64,000 nt of DNA from Dorea_A amylophila (GCF_025567265.1 NZ_JAOQJW010000014.1:34788-98787); one strand, 5' to 3'; positions 26,827-36,980 are shown, counted from the stretch's first letter. A program made the numbers and translations. The notes: generated from the letters alone by a model not told the origin.

Positions 26827-28440
26827 ATGAGAAAAAGAAAAAAATTACTCTTTGCCGTACTCACCTGCCTCATGATCTTTGCATGCGGTGCAATTACCGT
26901 ATTTGCGGCAGATGGAGGAAAAGAGTATGTACCAAAGATGTATTCATCATTCTGGGCACTGGTACCCCCAATTGTGGCAATTGGTCTTGCACTGATCACG
27001 AAAGAAGTGTATAGTTCCTTGTTTGTCGGAATTGCGATCGGAGGAATCTTCTGGTCTAATTTCCATTTTGAAAAGGCAGTATTGCATATATTTGAAGATG
27101 GAATCGTAGGAGTACTGACAGATAGCTATAATATGGGAATCCTGGTATTCCTGGTTATTCTTGGAATTATGGTCTGCATGATGAATAATGCAGGAGGTTC
27201 GGCAGCATTTGGGCGTTGGGCTAGTATTCACATCAAGACAAGAGTAGGGGCACAGCTTGCAACGATCGTGCTTGGAATACTGATCTTTATCGATGATTAT
27301 TTTAACTGCCTGACAGTTGGAAGTGTTATGCGTCCGATCACAGATAAGCACAATGTATCACGTGCGAAACTGGCGTATCTGATCGATGCGACAGCGGCAC
27401 CGGTATGTATCATCGCTCCAATCTCATCATGGGCAGCGGCTGTAACAGGATTTGTAAAAGGTGAAGATGGATTTTCTATTTTTATGCGTGCGATTCCGTA
27501 TAACTATTATGCTTTACTCACAATTCTTGCAATGGTTTTGATCGTAGTGCTTAAGATTGATTATGGCCCGATGAAATTACATGAAGATAATGCTGTAAAG
27601 GGTGATATCTATACTACACCGGACAGGCCATATGCAAATGCTGAGAATGAGATCGTAGAAGAAAAGGGAAAAGTGATCGATCTGGTATTCCCGATAGTGG
27701 TCCTGATCATTTTCTGCATCTGCGGTATGCTTTATACAGGAGGCTTCTTTAGTGGAACAGGCTTTGTTAAAGCATTTTCGGCAAGTGATGCATCGGTAGG
27801 TCTGATGCTTGGAAGTTTCTTCGCATTGGTTGTTACGGTTGTATTCTATGCACTTAGAAAAGTACTTAAGTTCCGTGAATCTATGGAATGTGTTCCGGAA
27901 GGATTCAAGGCTATGGTACCTGCAATCCTGATCCTGACATTTGCATGGACATTAAAAGCAATGACAGACAGTCTTGGCGCTGCAGAGTATGTGGCTAATG
28001 TTATGCAGTCCGCAGCTGGAGGATTATTAAACTTCCTGCCTGCAATTATCTTCCTCGTAGGGTGCTTCCTTGCATTTGCAACTGGAACATCATGGGGAAC
28101 ATTCGGAATCCTGATCCCGATCGTAGTAGCGGTATTCCAGGGAACGAACGAGACTATGATGATCATCTCTATCTCAGCTTGTATGGCGGGAGCTGTATGT
28201 GGAGATCATTGTTCGCCTATTTCGGATACAACGATCATGGCATCCGCGGGAGCGCAGTGTAATCATGTCAACCATGTAACGACACAGTTACCGTATGCGG
28301 CAACCGTTGCAGTTGTTTCCTGCATTACTTATGTAATTGCCGGATTTGTTCAGAATGCATTGATCTGTCTTCCAATCGGTATGGTACTTCTGGTAGCAGC
28401 TTTACTGCTCATGAAGAAGAGAACAGAAAGCCATTCATAA
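26827..28440 (+). CDS. NhaC-family transporter under lysine riboswitch
   Basis: A 537-aa integral membrane protein of the NhaC Na+/H+ antiporter superfamily with about a dozen hydrophobic segments; the N-terminus resembles a signal sequence (MRKRKKLLFAVL then AADGG). Conserved stretches such as DDYFNCLTVGSVMRPITDK and GDHCSPISDTTIMASAG match the family. Because a lysine riboswitch controls it, lysine transport in exchange for ions is more likely than simple Na+/H+ exchange. Lysine-riboswitch-linked NhaC-type genes are known in other bacteria. The ATG at 26827 follows GAAGGAG. Confidence 0.88.
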   Translation: MRKRKKLLFAVLTCLMIFACGAITVFAADGGKEYVPKMYSSFWALVPPIVAIGLALITKEVYSSLFVGIAIGGIFWSNFHFEKAVLHIFEDGIVGVLTDSYNMGILVFLVILGIMVCMMNNAGGSAAFGRWASIHIKTRVGAQLATIVLGILIFIDDYFNCLTVGSVMRPITDKHNVSRAKLAYLIDATAAPVCIIAPISSWAAAVTGFVKGEDGFSIFMRAIPYNYYALLTILAMVLIVVLKIDYGPMKLHEDNAVKGDIYTTPDRPYANAENEIVEEKGKVIDLVFPIVVLIIFCICGMLYTGGFFSGTGFVKAFSASDASVGLMLGSFFALVVTVVFYALRKVLKFRESMECVPEGFKAMVPAILILTFAWTLKAMTDSLGAAEYVANVMQSAAGGLLNFLPAIIFLVGCFLAFATGTSWGTFGILIPIVVAVFQGTNETMMIISISACMAGAVCGDHCSPISDTTIMASAGAQCNHVNHVTTQLPYAATVAVVSCITYVIAGFVQNALICLPIGMVLLVAALLLMKKRTESHS

Positions 28441-28469
28441 ATGATTTGTTAAAAAATTAAAATTAGCAG

Positions 28470-28536
28470 AGACTTCAAAGACTCTTTGCCTTGCATAAAA
28501 GTATGTGGCGCAAAAGTTGCTTTGGAGTCTTTTTTT
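28470..28536 (+). terminator. Terminator of the NhaC-type gene
   Basis: AGACTTCAAAG (28470-28480) pairs with CTTTGGAGTCT (28520-28530), followed by a run of Ts. Confidence 0.8.
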
Positions 28537-28675
28537 GATAGGTGCAGAATAATAAGAAAGGTGTTATAATATCTTGCATGAGTGGCAATTATTCCAGTAG
28601 ATATATTACGGGGCAGAAGAATCTTCTGCTTTGGGAAAATGGAAGATTGCAGACGAAAGGAGAACATAGAAATTC

Positions 28676-31597
28676 ATGAGTGTAAAAGACTTAAGTGCTT
28701 ACGAATTAGTAAAGGAAGAAGATTTAAAAGGGATCAAATCCCACGGAATGCTGTTAAAGCATAAGAAGAGCGGGGCAAGGATCTTACTGATAGAAAATGA
28801 TGATGACAACAAGGTATTCAATATCGGATTCCGTACACCGCCGTCAGACAGTACCGGAGTACCACATATCATGGAACATTCCGTACTGTGTGGATCTAAG
28901 AATTTCCCGGCGAAGGATCCGTTCGTAGAACTGGTAAAGGGTTCACTGAATACATTTTTAAATGCAATGACTTATCCGGATAAGACGGTTTACCCGGTAG
29001 CAAGCTGTAATGATAAGGATTTCCAGAATCTGATGCATGTATATATGGATGCGGTATTCTATCCGAATATTTATCAGCATGAAGAGATCTTCCGTCAGGA
29101 AGGCTGGAGCTACAAGATGGATTCTCTGGAAGATGATCTGGCTTACAACGGTGTTGTATATAATGAGATGAAGGGAGCATTCTCTTCACCGGAAGGTGTG
29201 CTGGACAGAGTGGTATTGAATACATTATTCCCGGATACCTCATATGCGAACGAATCTGGCGGGGATCCGGAAGTGATTCCGGAACTTACGTATGAGCAGT
29301 TCCTGGATTTCCACAGAAGATATTATCATCCGTCAAACAGTTACATTTACCTGTATGGAAATATGGACATGGAAGAAAAATTAAACTGGCTGGATCAGGA
29401 ATATCTGAGCAAATTCGACTATGCGCCGGTAGATTCCAAGATCCGCTATCAGGAACCATTTGATAAAGTAATCGAAAAAGAGATGCCATATTCCATAGCA
29501 AGCGATGAATCAGAAGAGGATAATACTTACATTTCTTACAATAAAGTCATTGGAACAAGCCTGGATGAGAAGCTGTATCTGGCATTTGAAGTATTGGATT
29601 ATGCATTGTTATCTGCACCGGGAGCACCGCTTAAGAGAGCACTTACGGATGCCGGGATCGGAAAAGACATTATGGGATCGTATGACAACGGAATTTACCA
29701 GCCGATCTTTTCTGTCATTGCGAAGAATGCGAATGTAGAACAGAAAGAAGCATTTGTGAAAGTAATCGAGGATACATTAAAAGATATTGTTGAAAATGGA
29801 ATGGATAAGAAAGCTCTCGAAGCCGGAATCAATTATAATGAGTTCCGTTACAGAGAGGCGGATTTCGGAGGTTATCCGAAGGGACTGATGTACGGACTGC
29901 AGATTATGGACAGCTGGTTATACGATGACGAAAAACCATTTATCCATATCGAAGCGCTGGATACATTCGAGTTCTTAAAGGCACAGGTCGGAACAGGATA
30001 TTATGAAGAACTGATCCGCAAATATCTGTTAGAGAATACGCACGGTGCGATTGTGCTGATTAAGCCGGAAAAAGGACGTACTGCAAGAATGGACAAAGAA
30101 CTTCAGGAGAAGTTACAGGCATACAAAGAAAGTCTTACAGAAGAAGAAAGAAAAGAACTGGTAGAGCGTTCCAATGCATTAGAGGCATATCAGTCAGCAC
30201 CGGATGCAGTAGAAGATCTTGAGAAGATCCCGGTTCTTTCAAGAGAAGATATTTCAAAAGAGATTGAGCCGATCATCAATGAAGAAAAAAGAATCGCAGA
30301 TGTACCGGTAGTTTACCATGAGATTGAGACAAATGGTATCGGATACGTGGATGTGTTATTTGATATGTCAGGTGTGGAAGAAGCAGATCTTCCGTATGTC
30401 GGAATCCTGCAGGGAGTACTTGGAGTCATTGATACCGAGAATTATAAGTACGGAGAACTCTTTAATGAGATCAACGTGCATACCGGCGGTATCGGAACAT
30501 CACTGGAACTGTATACAGACATTTCCAAAGTGCCGGAAAAAGAATTCAAAGCAACATTTGAAATCAAAGGAAAGGCATTATATCAGAAGCTGCCAGTCGT
30601 ATTCCGGATGATGGAGGAGATCCTGACACGTTCGAAACTGGGAGATACCAAGAGAATCAGAGAGATTCTTGCGATGCAGAAGTCAAGACTTCTTATGAAA
30701 TTCCAGTCATCTGGACATACAACAGCAGTGCTTCGTGCGATGTCTTATGCATCTCCGTCATCTAAGTTAAAAGACATGACAAGCGGTATCGAGTTCTATG
30801 ATAAGATCGCTTATATCGAGGAACATTTTGAAGAAGAAAAAGACGTATTGGTACAGAAGCTTCAGATGCTGGCTCATAAGCTGTTCCGTGCAGACAATAT
30901 GATGATCAGTTACACGGTTGCAAAAGAGGGCCTGAACGGCATGGAAGAGCTGGTAGAAGGTCTGAAGAAAGCAATGTTCGAAGATCCGGTGGAAGATACC
31001 AGATGCGTACTGCACTGTGAGATGAAGAATGAAGGATTCAAGACTGCTTCCAAAGTTCAGTATGTGGCAAGAGTCGGCAACTTTATTGACAATGGAACTG
31101 ACTATACAGGAGCACTGCAGATATTGAAGGTGATCTTAAGTTATGATTACCTTTGGCAGAATATCCGTGTCAAAGGCGGCGCTTATGGCTGCATGAGCGG
31201 ATTCAGCCGTACCGGAGAAGGATATTTTGTATCTTACCGTGATCCGAACCTGGAAAGAACGATGGAAGTCTATGAAGGCATCGCAGATTATCTGAGAAAC
31301 TTTACTGTCAGTGACCGTGACATGAACAAATATATTATCGGAACTATGAGTAATATTGACCAGCCGATGACACCGTCTGCAAAAGGAGACCGTTCGTTCA
31401 ATCTGTACATGAATAAAGTCAGTGCAGAGACAATCAAGAAAGAGCGTCTGCAGATCCTTGAGGCAGGACAGGAAGATATCCGGAAGCTGGCGGATGTCGT
31501 AGAGGCAGTGATGAAAGCCGAACAGGTCTGCGTGATCGGAAGCGAAGAGAAGATAGAAGAAGCAAAAGATATGTTTAAAAATGTGACGACATTTTAG
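28676..31597 (+). CDS. M16C zinc metallopeptidase (presequence-protease-like)
   Basis: A 973-aa insulinase-family peptidase with no export signal. The inverted zinc motif HxxEH is HIMEH at 64-68, and the distal ligand region is NEMKGAFSSP near 160. Such enzymes are clamshell chambers that degrade short peptides, in organelles the cleaved targeting peptides. Here it probably recycles oligopeptides in the cytoplasm. AAAGGAG lies upstream. It is followed 33 bases later by era. Confidence 0.92.
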   Translation: MSVKDLSAYELVKEEDLKGIKSHGMLLKHKKSGARILLIENDDDNKVFNIGFRTPPSDSTGVPHIMEHSVLCGSKNFPAKDPFVELVKGSLNTFLNAMTYPDKTVYPVASCNDKDFQNLMHVYMDAVFYPNIYQHEEIFRQEGWSYKMDSLEDDLAYNGVVYNEMKGAFSSPEGVLDRVVLNTLFPDTSYANESGGDPEVIPELTYEQFLDFHRRYYHPSNSYIYLYGNMDMEEKLNWLDQEYLSKFDYAPVDSKIRYQEPFDKVIEKEMPYSIASDESEEDNTYISYNKVIGTSLDEKLYLAFEVLDYALLSAPGAPLKRALTDAGIGKDIMGSYDNGIYQPIFSVIAKNANVEQKEAFVKVIEDTLKDIVENGMDKKALEAGINYNEFRYREADFGGYPKGLMYGLQIMDSWLYDDEKPFIHIEALDTFEFLKAQVGTGYYEELIRKYLLENTHGAIVLIKPEKGRTARMDKELQEKLQAYKESLTEEERKELVERSNALEAYQSAPDAVEDLEKIPVLSREDISKEIEPIINEEKRIADVPVVYHEIETNGIGYVDVLFDMSGVEEADLPYVGILQGVLGVIDTENYKYGELFNEINVHTGGIGTSLELYTDISKVPEKEFKATFEIKGKALYQKLPVVFRMMEEILTRSKLGDTKRIREILAMQKSRLLMKFQSSGHTTAVLRAMSYASPSSKLKDMTSGIEFYDKIAYIEEHFEEEKDVLVQKLQMLAHKLFRADNMMISYTVAKEGLNGMEELVEGLKKAMFEDPVEDTRCVLHCEMKNEGFKTASKVQYVARVGNFIDNGTDYTGALQILKVILSYDYLWQNIRVKGGAYGCMSGFSRTGEGYFVSYRDPNLERTMEVYEGIADYLRNFTVSDRDMNKYIIGTMSNIDQPMTPSAKGDRSFNLYMNKVSAETIKKERLQILEAGQEDIRKLADVVEAVMKAEQVCVIGSEEKIEEAKDMFKNVTTF

Positions 31598-31630
31598 TTG
31601 TCTTCAACAGATAAAAGAACAGGAGAAAAT

Positions 31631-32527
31631 ATGAAAAAGGATTATAAATCAGGATTCGTAACATTGATCGGTCGTCCAAACGTTGGAAAATCAACTCTGA
31701 TGAACCAGCTGATCGGACAGAAGATCGCGATTACATCGAATAAACCACAGACGACACGTAACCGTATCCAGACCGTACTTACAACAGATGACGGTCAGAT
31801 TGTGTTCGTGGATACACCGGGAATCCATAAAGCAAAGAACAAGCTTGGGGAGTATATGGTCAATGTGGCAGAACGTACATTGAATGAAGTTGACGTGGTG
31901 CTCTGGCTGGTAGAGCCGACAACATTTATCGGAGCAGGTGAACAGCATATCATCAGCCAGCTTAAGAAAGTAACGACACCGGTTGTACTGGTCATCAATA
32001 AGATCGACAGCGTGAAGAAGGAAGATGTTCTTCCGGCCATCGCTGCGTACAAAGATGTCTATGACTTTGCAGAAATCGTTCCGGTATCTGCGAGAAACGG
32101 TGACAATACCGATGAGCTTGTAAAAGTGATCATGAAATACCTTCCGTACGGACCACAGTTCTATGATGAAGATACCATTACAGATCAGCCGGAGCGTCAG
32201 ATTGTGGCCGAACTGATCCGTGAAAAAGCACTGCACTGCTTGCAGGAAGAGATTCCGCACGGTATCGCAGTTGCCATTGACAGTATGAAAGTCAGAAATA
32301 AAGTGATGCACATCGATGCAACCATTATCTGTGAGCGCGATTCACACAAGGGGATAATTATTGGTAAAAAAGGAAGTATGTTGAAAAAGATCGGAAGCAC
32401 TGCTCGTTATGAGATTGAGAAAATGCTGGATCAGCAGGTGAATCTCAAGCTCTGGGTCAAAGTAAAGAAAGACTGGAGAGACAGTGAATTTTTGATGAAA
32501 AATTTTGGATACCGCGAAGATGAATAA
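31631..32527 (+). CDS. era: GTPase Era
   Basis: A 298-aa GTPase for 30S ribosome maturation. The P loop GRPNVGKST is at 14-22, DTPGIH and NKID follow, and the C-terminal KH domain has IIGKKGSMLKKIG for binding the 3' end of 16S rRNA. The ATG at 31631 follows AGGAG and is preferred over an in-frame upstream start. The order era-yqzL-recO-glyS is that of many Firmicutes. Confidence 0.96.
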   Translation: MKKDYKSGFVTLIGRPNVGKSTLMNQLIGQKIAITSNKPQTTRNRIQTVLTTDDGQIVFVDTPGIHKAKNKLGEYMVNVAERTLNEVDVVLWLVEPTTFIGAGEQHIISQLKKVTTPVVLVINKIDSVKKEDVLPAIAAYKDVYDFAEIVPVSARNGDNTDELVKVIMKYLPYGPQFYDEDTITDQPERQIVAELIREKALHCLQEEIPHGIAVAIDSMKVRNKVMHIDATIICERDSHKGIIIGKKGSMLKKIGSTARYEIEKMLDQQVNLKLWVKVKKDWRDSEFLMKNFGYREDE

Positions 32528-32600
32528 AAAGCAGTGCCCATGGGAGAACCTAATCTTAGAGCATTAAAAAATATGCCCTGGCAAAGGATGAGGTGATCAT

Positions 32601-32771
32601 ATGGAAGAGTACTGGGACAGATTCGTCGCATCAGGTAAGATAGAAGATTATCTGTATTATAAAGGTATGAGTATCTGTGAGGAGACGATAAACAGATACA
32701 AAGAAGGAGATACAATTGGTAAATCAGATTACACTGACTGGCATGATACTGACAGCAGCACCGATAGGTGA
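32601..32771 (+). CDS. yqzL: YqzL-like small protein
   Basis: A 56-aa frame with ATG at 32601 after GATGAGGTG, overlapping the start of recO by 56 bases. The N-terminal segment (Trp5, Phe8, then SGKIEDYLYYKG) matches the pattern of Bacillus YqzL, W-x-x-F-x-x-[TS]G-x-[IV]-x-x-YL. The position between era and recO is the same as in Bacillus. The function is unknown. The C-terminal end overlaps recO and is probably not conserved. The frame choice is supported by motif and synteny only. Confidence 0.7.
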   Translation: MEEYWDRFVASGKIEDYLYYKGMSICEETINRYKEGDTIGKSDYTDWHDTDSSTDR

Positions 32772-33462
32772 ATATGACAGACGAGTGGTAATACTGACCA
32801 GAGAAAGAGGGAAAATCTCGGCATTCGCACGTGGTGCAAGAAGACCGAACAGTGCACTGATGGGAGTGACGAGCCCTTTTTCATTTGGAGAGTTTACTGT
32901 ATATGAGGGGCGGACATCTTATACGCTGGTGTCGGCCTCTGTTTCCAATTATTTCCAGGAATTGCGTACGGATGTAGAAGGTGCCTATTACGGATTCTAT
33001 TTTATGGATCTGGCCGGGTATTATGCAAGAGAAGCGAACGATGAGACCGAGATGCTGAAGCTTCTGTATCAGACGCTACGGGCACTGACGAACATACATA
33101 TCCCGAATGAACTGATACGGTGCATTTACGAATTGAAGACCATTACCGTGAATGGGGAAGGTCCGCAGGTGATGGAATGTATCATGTGCGGGGATAAGGA
33201 GCGGGAAAAAGTATTTAGTATACGGAGAGGCGGCGTGATATGCACGCAGTGTGCCGGCCATATTTCCGATGGAATCCGGCTGCTTCCGTCGACATTATAT
33301 ACATTGCAGTACATCGTATGTTCCCCGGTTGAGAAATTATATACTTTCGTTGTAAAAGAAGATGTGCTTGGAGAACTAAAGAATCTGACGAAAGCGTATC
33401 TGGATGAATATCTGGGAAAACGCTTCAAATCATTGGAGATATTGGAAACAATTGTACGATAA
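32716..33462 (+). CDS. recO: DNA repair protein RecO
   Basis: A 248-aa protein of the RecFOR pathway that loads RecA onto SSB-coated DNA. It has an N-terminal OB fold (about 1-80) and a C-terminal helical domain with a zinc motif, CIMCGDKE then CTQCAG. The start is a TTG at 32716, set by AAGGAG seven bases upstream; no ATG fits. It lies inside the end of the yqzL frame, suggesting coupled translation. Confidence 0.93.
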   Translation: MVNQITLTGMILTAAPIGEYDRRVVILTRERGKISAFARGARRPNSALMGVTSPFSFGEFTVYEGRTSYTLVSASVSNYFQELRTDVEGAYYGFYFMDLAGYYAREANDETEMLKLLYQTLRALTNIHIPNELIRCIYELKTITVNGEGPQVMECIMCGDKEREKVFSIRRGGVICTQCAGHISDGIRLLPSTLYTLQYIVCSPVEKLYTFVVKEDVLGELKNLTKAYLDEYLGKRFKSLEILETIVR

Positions 33463-33536
33463 GGCTTGAAAACAAAGAGGGCAGACGCTATAATTAAATT
33501 CAATTACGAATATTTTGAGAAGGTGAGGATGAAAAA

Positions 33537-34937
33537 ATGGCAGAAAAGACTATGGATAAGATCGTTTCATTGGCGAAAGCAAGAGGATTTGTATATCCGG
33601 GATCTGAGATCTATGGCGGGCTTGCGAATACATGGGATTATGGTAATCTCGGAGTAGAATTGAAAAACAATGTAAAAAAAGCATGGTGGAAGAAATTCAT
33701 TCAGGAATCTCCGTTCAATGTAGGTGTGGACTGTGCGATCCTTATGAACCCACAGACATGGATCGCAAGTGGACATCTCGGAGGATTCAGTGATCCTCTG
33801 ATGGATTGTAAACAGTGTCACGAACGTTTCCGTGCGGATAAAGTCATCGAAGATTATTGTGCAGAGAATAACATTGAACTGGATGGTGCGGTAGATGCAT
33901 GGACACAGGAGCAGATGAAGAACTTTATCGATGAGAATCAGATTCCATGTCCGACATGTGGAAAGCATGACTTTACTGATATCCGTCAGTTCAACCTGAT
34001 GTTCAAGACATTCCAGGGAGTAACAGAGGATGCGAAGAATACGGTATATCTTCGTCCGGAGACAGCACAGGGAATCTTTGTTAACTTCAAGAATGTACAG
34101 CGTACATCCAGAAAGAAACTGCCATTTGGTATCGGACAGATCGGTAAATCATTCCGTAACGAGATCACACCTGGTAACTTTACATTCCGTACCAGAGAGT
34201 TCGAACAGATGGAATTGGAATTCTTCTGCAAACCGGATACAGACCTTGAGTGGTTCGACTACTGGAAGAAGTTCTGTCTGAACTGGCTGTCTGCATTAGG
34301 ACTGAAAGATGATGAAGTACGTTACCGTGATCACGATAAAGAAGAACTTTCTTTCTACAGTAAAGCAACAACAGACGTTGAGTTCTTATTCCCATTCGGA
34401 TGGGGAGAACTGTGGGGAATCGCTGACCGTACAGATTACGACTTAACACAGCATCAGAATGTATCCGGACAGGATCTGACATACTTTGATGATGAGACAA
34501 AGGAAAAATATATCCCATACGTTATCGAGCCGTCACTCGGTGCAGACCGTATGGTACTTGCATTCCTTTGCAGTGCTTATGATGAAGAAGAGATCGGAAC
34601 AGAGGAGAAGCCTGATACACGTACGGTTCTTCACTTCCATCCGGCACTGGCACCGGTTAAGATCGGTGTGCTTCCGCTTTCTAAGAAGCTGAATGAAGGC
34701 GCAGAGAAAGTATTTGCACAGTTAAGCAAGAAATACAACTGCGAATATGATGACCGTGGAAATATCGGAAAACGTTACCGTCGTCAGGACGAGATCGGAA
34801 CACCATTCTGTGTAACATACGATTTCGATTCTGAAGAAGACGGAGCAGTAACTGTCCGTGACAGAGATACCATGGAACAGGAAAGAATCAAGATTGAAGA
34901 TCTGGATGCTTACTTTGAGAAGAAATTCGAGTGGTAA
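33537..34937 (+). CDS. glyS: Glycine-tRNA ligase (single-subunit type)
   Basis: A 466-aa class II synthetase that charges tRNA-Gly. The class II motifs appear as FRNEITPGNFTFRTREFEQME (motif 2 region) and EPSLGADRMVLAFL (motif 3). The zinc-like CPTCGKHD stretch lies near 142. It is the alpha2 type, not GlyQS. No T-box leader was found in the 74 bases upstream. Its place next to the glycine transport and breakdown genes may be chance, since era-recO-glyS is a common order. Confidence 0.95.
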   Translation: MAEKTMDKIVSLAKARGFVYPGSEIYGGLANTWDYGNLGVELKNNVKKAWWKKFIQESPFNVGVDCAILMNPQTWIASGHLGGFSDPLMDCKQCHERFRADKVIEDYCAENNIELDGAVDAWTQEQMKNFIDENQIPCPTCGKHDFTDIRQFNLMFKTFQGVTEDAKNTVYLRPETAQGIFVNFKNVQRTSRKKLPFGIGQIGKSFRNEITPGNFTFRTREFEQMELEFFCKPDTDLEWFDYWKKFCLNWLSALGLKDDEVRYRDHDKEELSFYSKATTDVEFLFPFGWGELWGIADRTDYDLTQHQNVSGQDLTYFDDETKEKYIPYVIEPSLGADRMVLAFLCSAYDEEEIGTEEKPDTRTVLHFHPALAPVKIGVLPLSKKLNEGAEKVFAQLSKKYNCEYDDRGNIGKRYRRQDEIGTPFCVTYDFDSEEDGAVTVRDRDTMEQERIKIEDLDAYFEKKFEW

Positions 34938-34972
34938 GCATCAGAAAATTGAAGCATAAGAGATAAAACAAG

Positions 34973-35033
34973 AGACCGTGGAATCGGCTATGTATGCCAA
35001 AGTGCATGCATGGCGGTTTCACGGTCTTTTTTA
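34973..35033 (+). terminator. Terminator of glyS
   Basis: AGACCGTG (34973-34980) pairs with CACGGTCT (35020-35027), with further inner pairing, followed by TTTTTTAT. Confidence 0.85.
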
Positions 35034-35183
35034 TATATGCAGGTATGTAGAAATTGATTTGTGCATAATGTACAAAAAAATAAAATATAAAATAAAATAT
35101 TGATTTAAAATGAATGAAAGAGTATATTTATAGAAAAGACTTAATTCATTATTCGTAAAATCTATAAGTAAGGAGGAAAGACT

Positions 35184-36557
35184 TTGGATAAACTGAATAA
35201 TATCGTATTATTGATTCAACATTATCTGGCAGATTATATTTTGATCATTCTGCTGTTAGGAGGAGGTGTTATATTTACGATCCGGCTCGGATTTATCCAG
35301 ATACGTGGATTTAAGGCCGGGTGGAAAAGAACGTTTGGCGGACTGTTTTCGAAAAAAGGAACGGCGGGAAAAGACGGTATGTCATCATTTCAGGCACTTG
35401 CAACGGCTATTGCAGCACAGGTAGGAACGGGGAATATTGCAGGAGCGGCAACAGCATTGGCAATAGGCGGACCGGGAGCGATTTTCTGGATGTGGATTGC
35501 GGCATTTCTTGGAATGGCGACCATTTTCGGAGAAGCTATTATGGCTCAGAAATATAAGCATGTAGGAAAAGACGGGCATGTAACAGGCGGACCGGTTTAT
35601 TATATCCAGGCGGCTTTCAAAGGTACTTTTGGAAAAATCCTGGCAGCTGTCTTTTCTGTTCTGATCATTTTTGCACTGGGATTTATGGGAAATGCGGTAC
35701 AGTCCAACTCGATAGCGTCAGCATTTCATACTGCATTTGGTATACCACAGATAGTGGTGGGGATCATTATAGCGGTTATCGCATTGTTTGTATTTGTCGG
35801 AGGAATTTCCAGAATTGCAAAAGTTACAGAGACGATTGTTCCAATCATGGCATGTTTTTATATTATCGGATCACTGATTGTAATCTTTGCAAACTTTAAA
35901 GAAATCCCATATGCATTTTATTCTATCGTTGTAGGTGCTTTTAAACCGTCTGCAGTCAGTGGCGGAGCAGTGGGAGCAACGGTAAAGCTTGCACTCACAA
36001 AAGGTGTGGCAAGAGGACTGTTCTCGAATGAAGCAGGTATGGGATCGACGCCTCACGCACATGCGGTAGCGAAAGTAGAACATCCGGTAGAGCAGGGATT
36101 TGTAGCAATGATCGGTGTATTCATTGATACCTTTGTAATTCTGAATCTGACGGCACTGGTGATTATTACAACACAGTCGATTCCGACAGGGCTTACAGGT
36201 ACAGCGCTCAGCCAGTATGCATTTTCGAGTGTATTCGGAAAATTCGGTAATGTATTTATTGCAATCTGTATGTTCTTTTTCGCATTTTCGACGATTATTG
36301 GCTGGTATTTCTTTGGGCAGGCCAATGTGAAATATTTATTTGGAAAAAATGCAGTAAAGCCGTATGCGGTTCTGGTTTCGCTCTGTGTATTGTTAGGTTC
36401 ACTTGCACAGGTTGATTTGGTATGGAATATGGCAGACTGTTTCAATTCATTGATGGTAATTCCTAATATTCTTGCATTGTTCTTCCTGAGCAGCCAGATG
36501 AAAGAATTGCATGACGATTACTATCATAATTTCTTAAAAAATAAAAAAGTAAAATAA
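35184..36557 (+). CDS. AGCS-family sodium:alanine/glycine symporter
   Basis: An intact 457-aa membrane transporter with about ten hydrophobic segments. The family blocks QVGTGNIAGAATALAIGGPG and GVARGLFSNEAGMGSTPHAHA are present, with the conserved Asn and Gly of the Na+/amino-acid site. The start is TTG at 35184 after AAGGAGGAAAG. It is the intact paralogue of the frameshifted copy at 18469 and lies directly before the glycine-riboswitch-controlled glycine reductase operon, so glycine or alanine uptake for fermentation is likely. No riboswitch was found directly ahead of it. Confidence 0.92.
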   Translation: MDKLNNIVLLIQHYLADYILIILLLGGGVIFTIRLGFIQIRGFKAGWKRTFGGLFSKKGTAGKDGMSSFQALATAIAAQVGTGNIAGAATALAIGGPGAIFWMWIAAFLGMATIFGEAIMAQKYKHVGKDGHVTGGPVYYIQAAFKGTFGKILAAVFSVLIIFALGFMGNAVQSNSIASAFHTAFGIPQIVVGIIIAVIALFVFVGGISRIAKVTETIVPIMACFYIIGSLIVIFANFKEIPYAFYSIVVGAFKPSAVSGGAVGATVKLALTKGVARGLFSNEAGMGSTPHAHAVAKVEHPVEQGFVAMIGVFIDTFVILNLTALVIITTQSIPTGLTGTALSQYAFSSVFGKFGNVFIAICMFFFAFSTIIGWYFFGQANVKYLFGKNAVKPYAVLVSLCVLLGSLAQVDLVWNMADCFNSLMVIPNILALFFLSSQMKELHDDYYHNFLKNKKVK

Positions 36558-36683
36558 AGAAAAAAGACTTTGTGAATAATGAATAAGTGAAAACGAAAAA
36601 CGGAGGGAAAATAGAAAAATATACAAAAATCAGATTACATAATTGTTCAAAACAACTAAAAAAAGATAAAAAAAGATAAAGTA

Positions 36684-36712
36684 TTGCAATATAAATAACA
36701 ATGATGTAATAT
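36684..36712 (+). promoter_or_regulatory. Promoter of the grd operon leader
   Basis: TTGCAA at 36684-36689 and TAATAT at 36707-36712, 17 bp apart, about 50 bases upstream of the riboswitch. The AT-rich stretch 36558-36683 shows no gene. Confidence 0.45.
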
Positions 36713-36772
36713 AGAGGAAGAAAATAAATGATATAAAAATTTTCTATAACTGAAAAGAAGAGTGGGATGATA

Positions 36773-36882
36773 TTTCTCAAGAGAGAGCTGCCAGGGCAGC
36801 CGCCGAAGAGGCAAACCGGTATCGAAAAAAATGTGGAAAAACCGGACGAAACTTTCAGGCAAAAGGACGGAGAAAGGGACTA
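36773..36882 (+). ncRNA. Glycine riboswitch of the grd operon
   Basis: The core GCCGCCGAAGAGGCAAACCGG (from 36798) and the conserved TTTCAGGCAAAAGGACGGAG (36853-36872) define one glycine aptamer. A second complete aptamer is not seen; the sequence after 36880 may hold a remnant. A terminator at 36937-36980 lies between it and grdX. Glycine would be expected to turn the operon on, as for gcv operons in Bacillus. Confidence 0.88.
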
Positions 36883-36936
36883 CATTCTGAATCTTGTACT
36901 GTAAGAGGAATTAGATTTAACAGGACGAAAGACAGA

Positions 36937-36980
36937 AAAGGACGTTTGAACGCAGTAACTGGCGTGGAGCGTCCTTTTTA
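36937..36980 (+). terminator. Riboswitch-controlled terminator before grdX
   Basis: AAAAGGACG (36937-36945) pairs with CGTCCTTTT (36970-36978), with inner CGC/GCG pairing, followed by TTTTTATTTT. Confidence 0.82.

Noticed and set aside
33463..33536. T-box leader for glyS
   Set aside because: Only 74 bases separate recO and glyS and the T-box consensus is absent.
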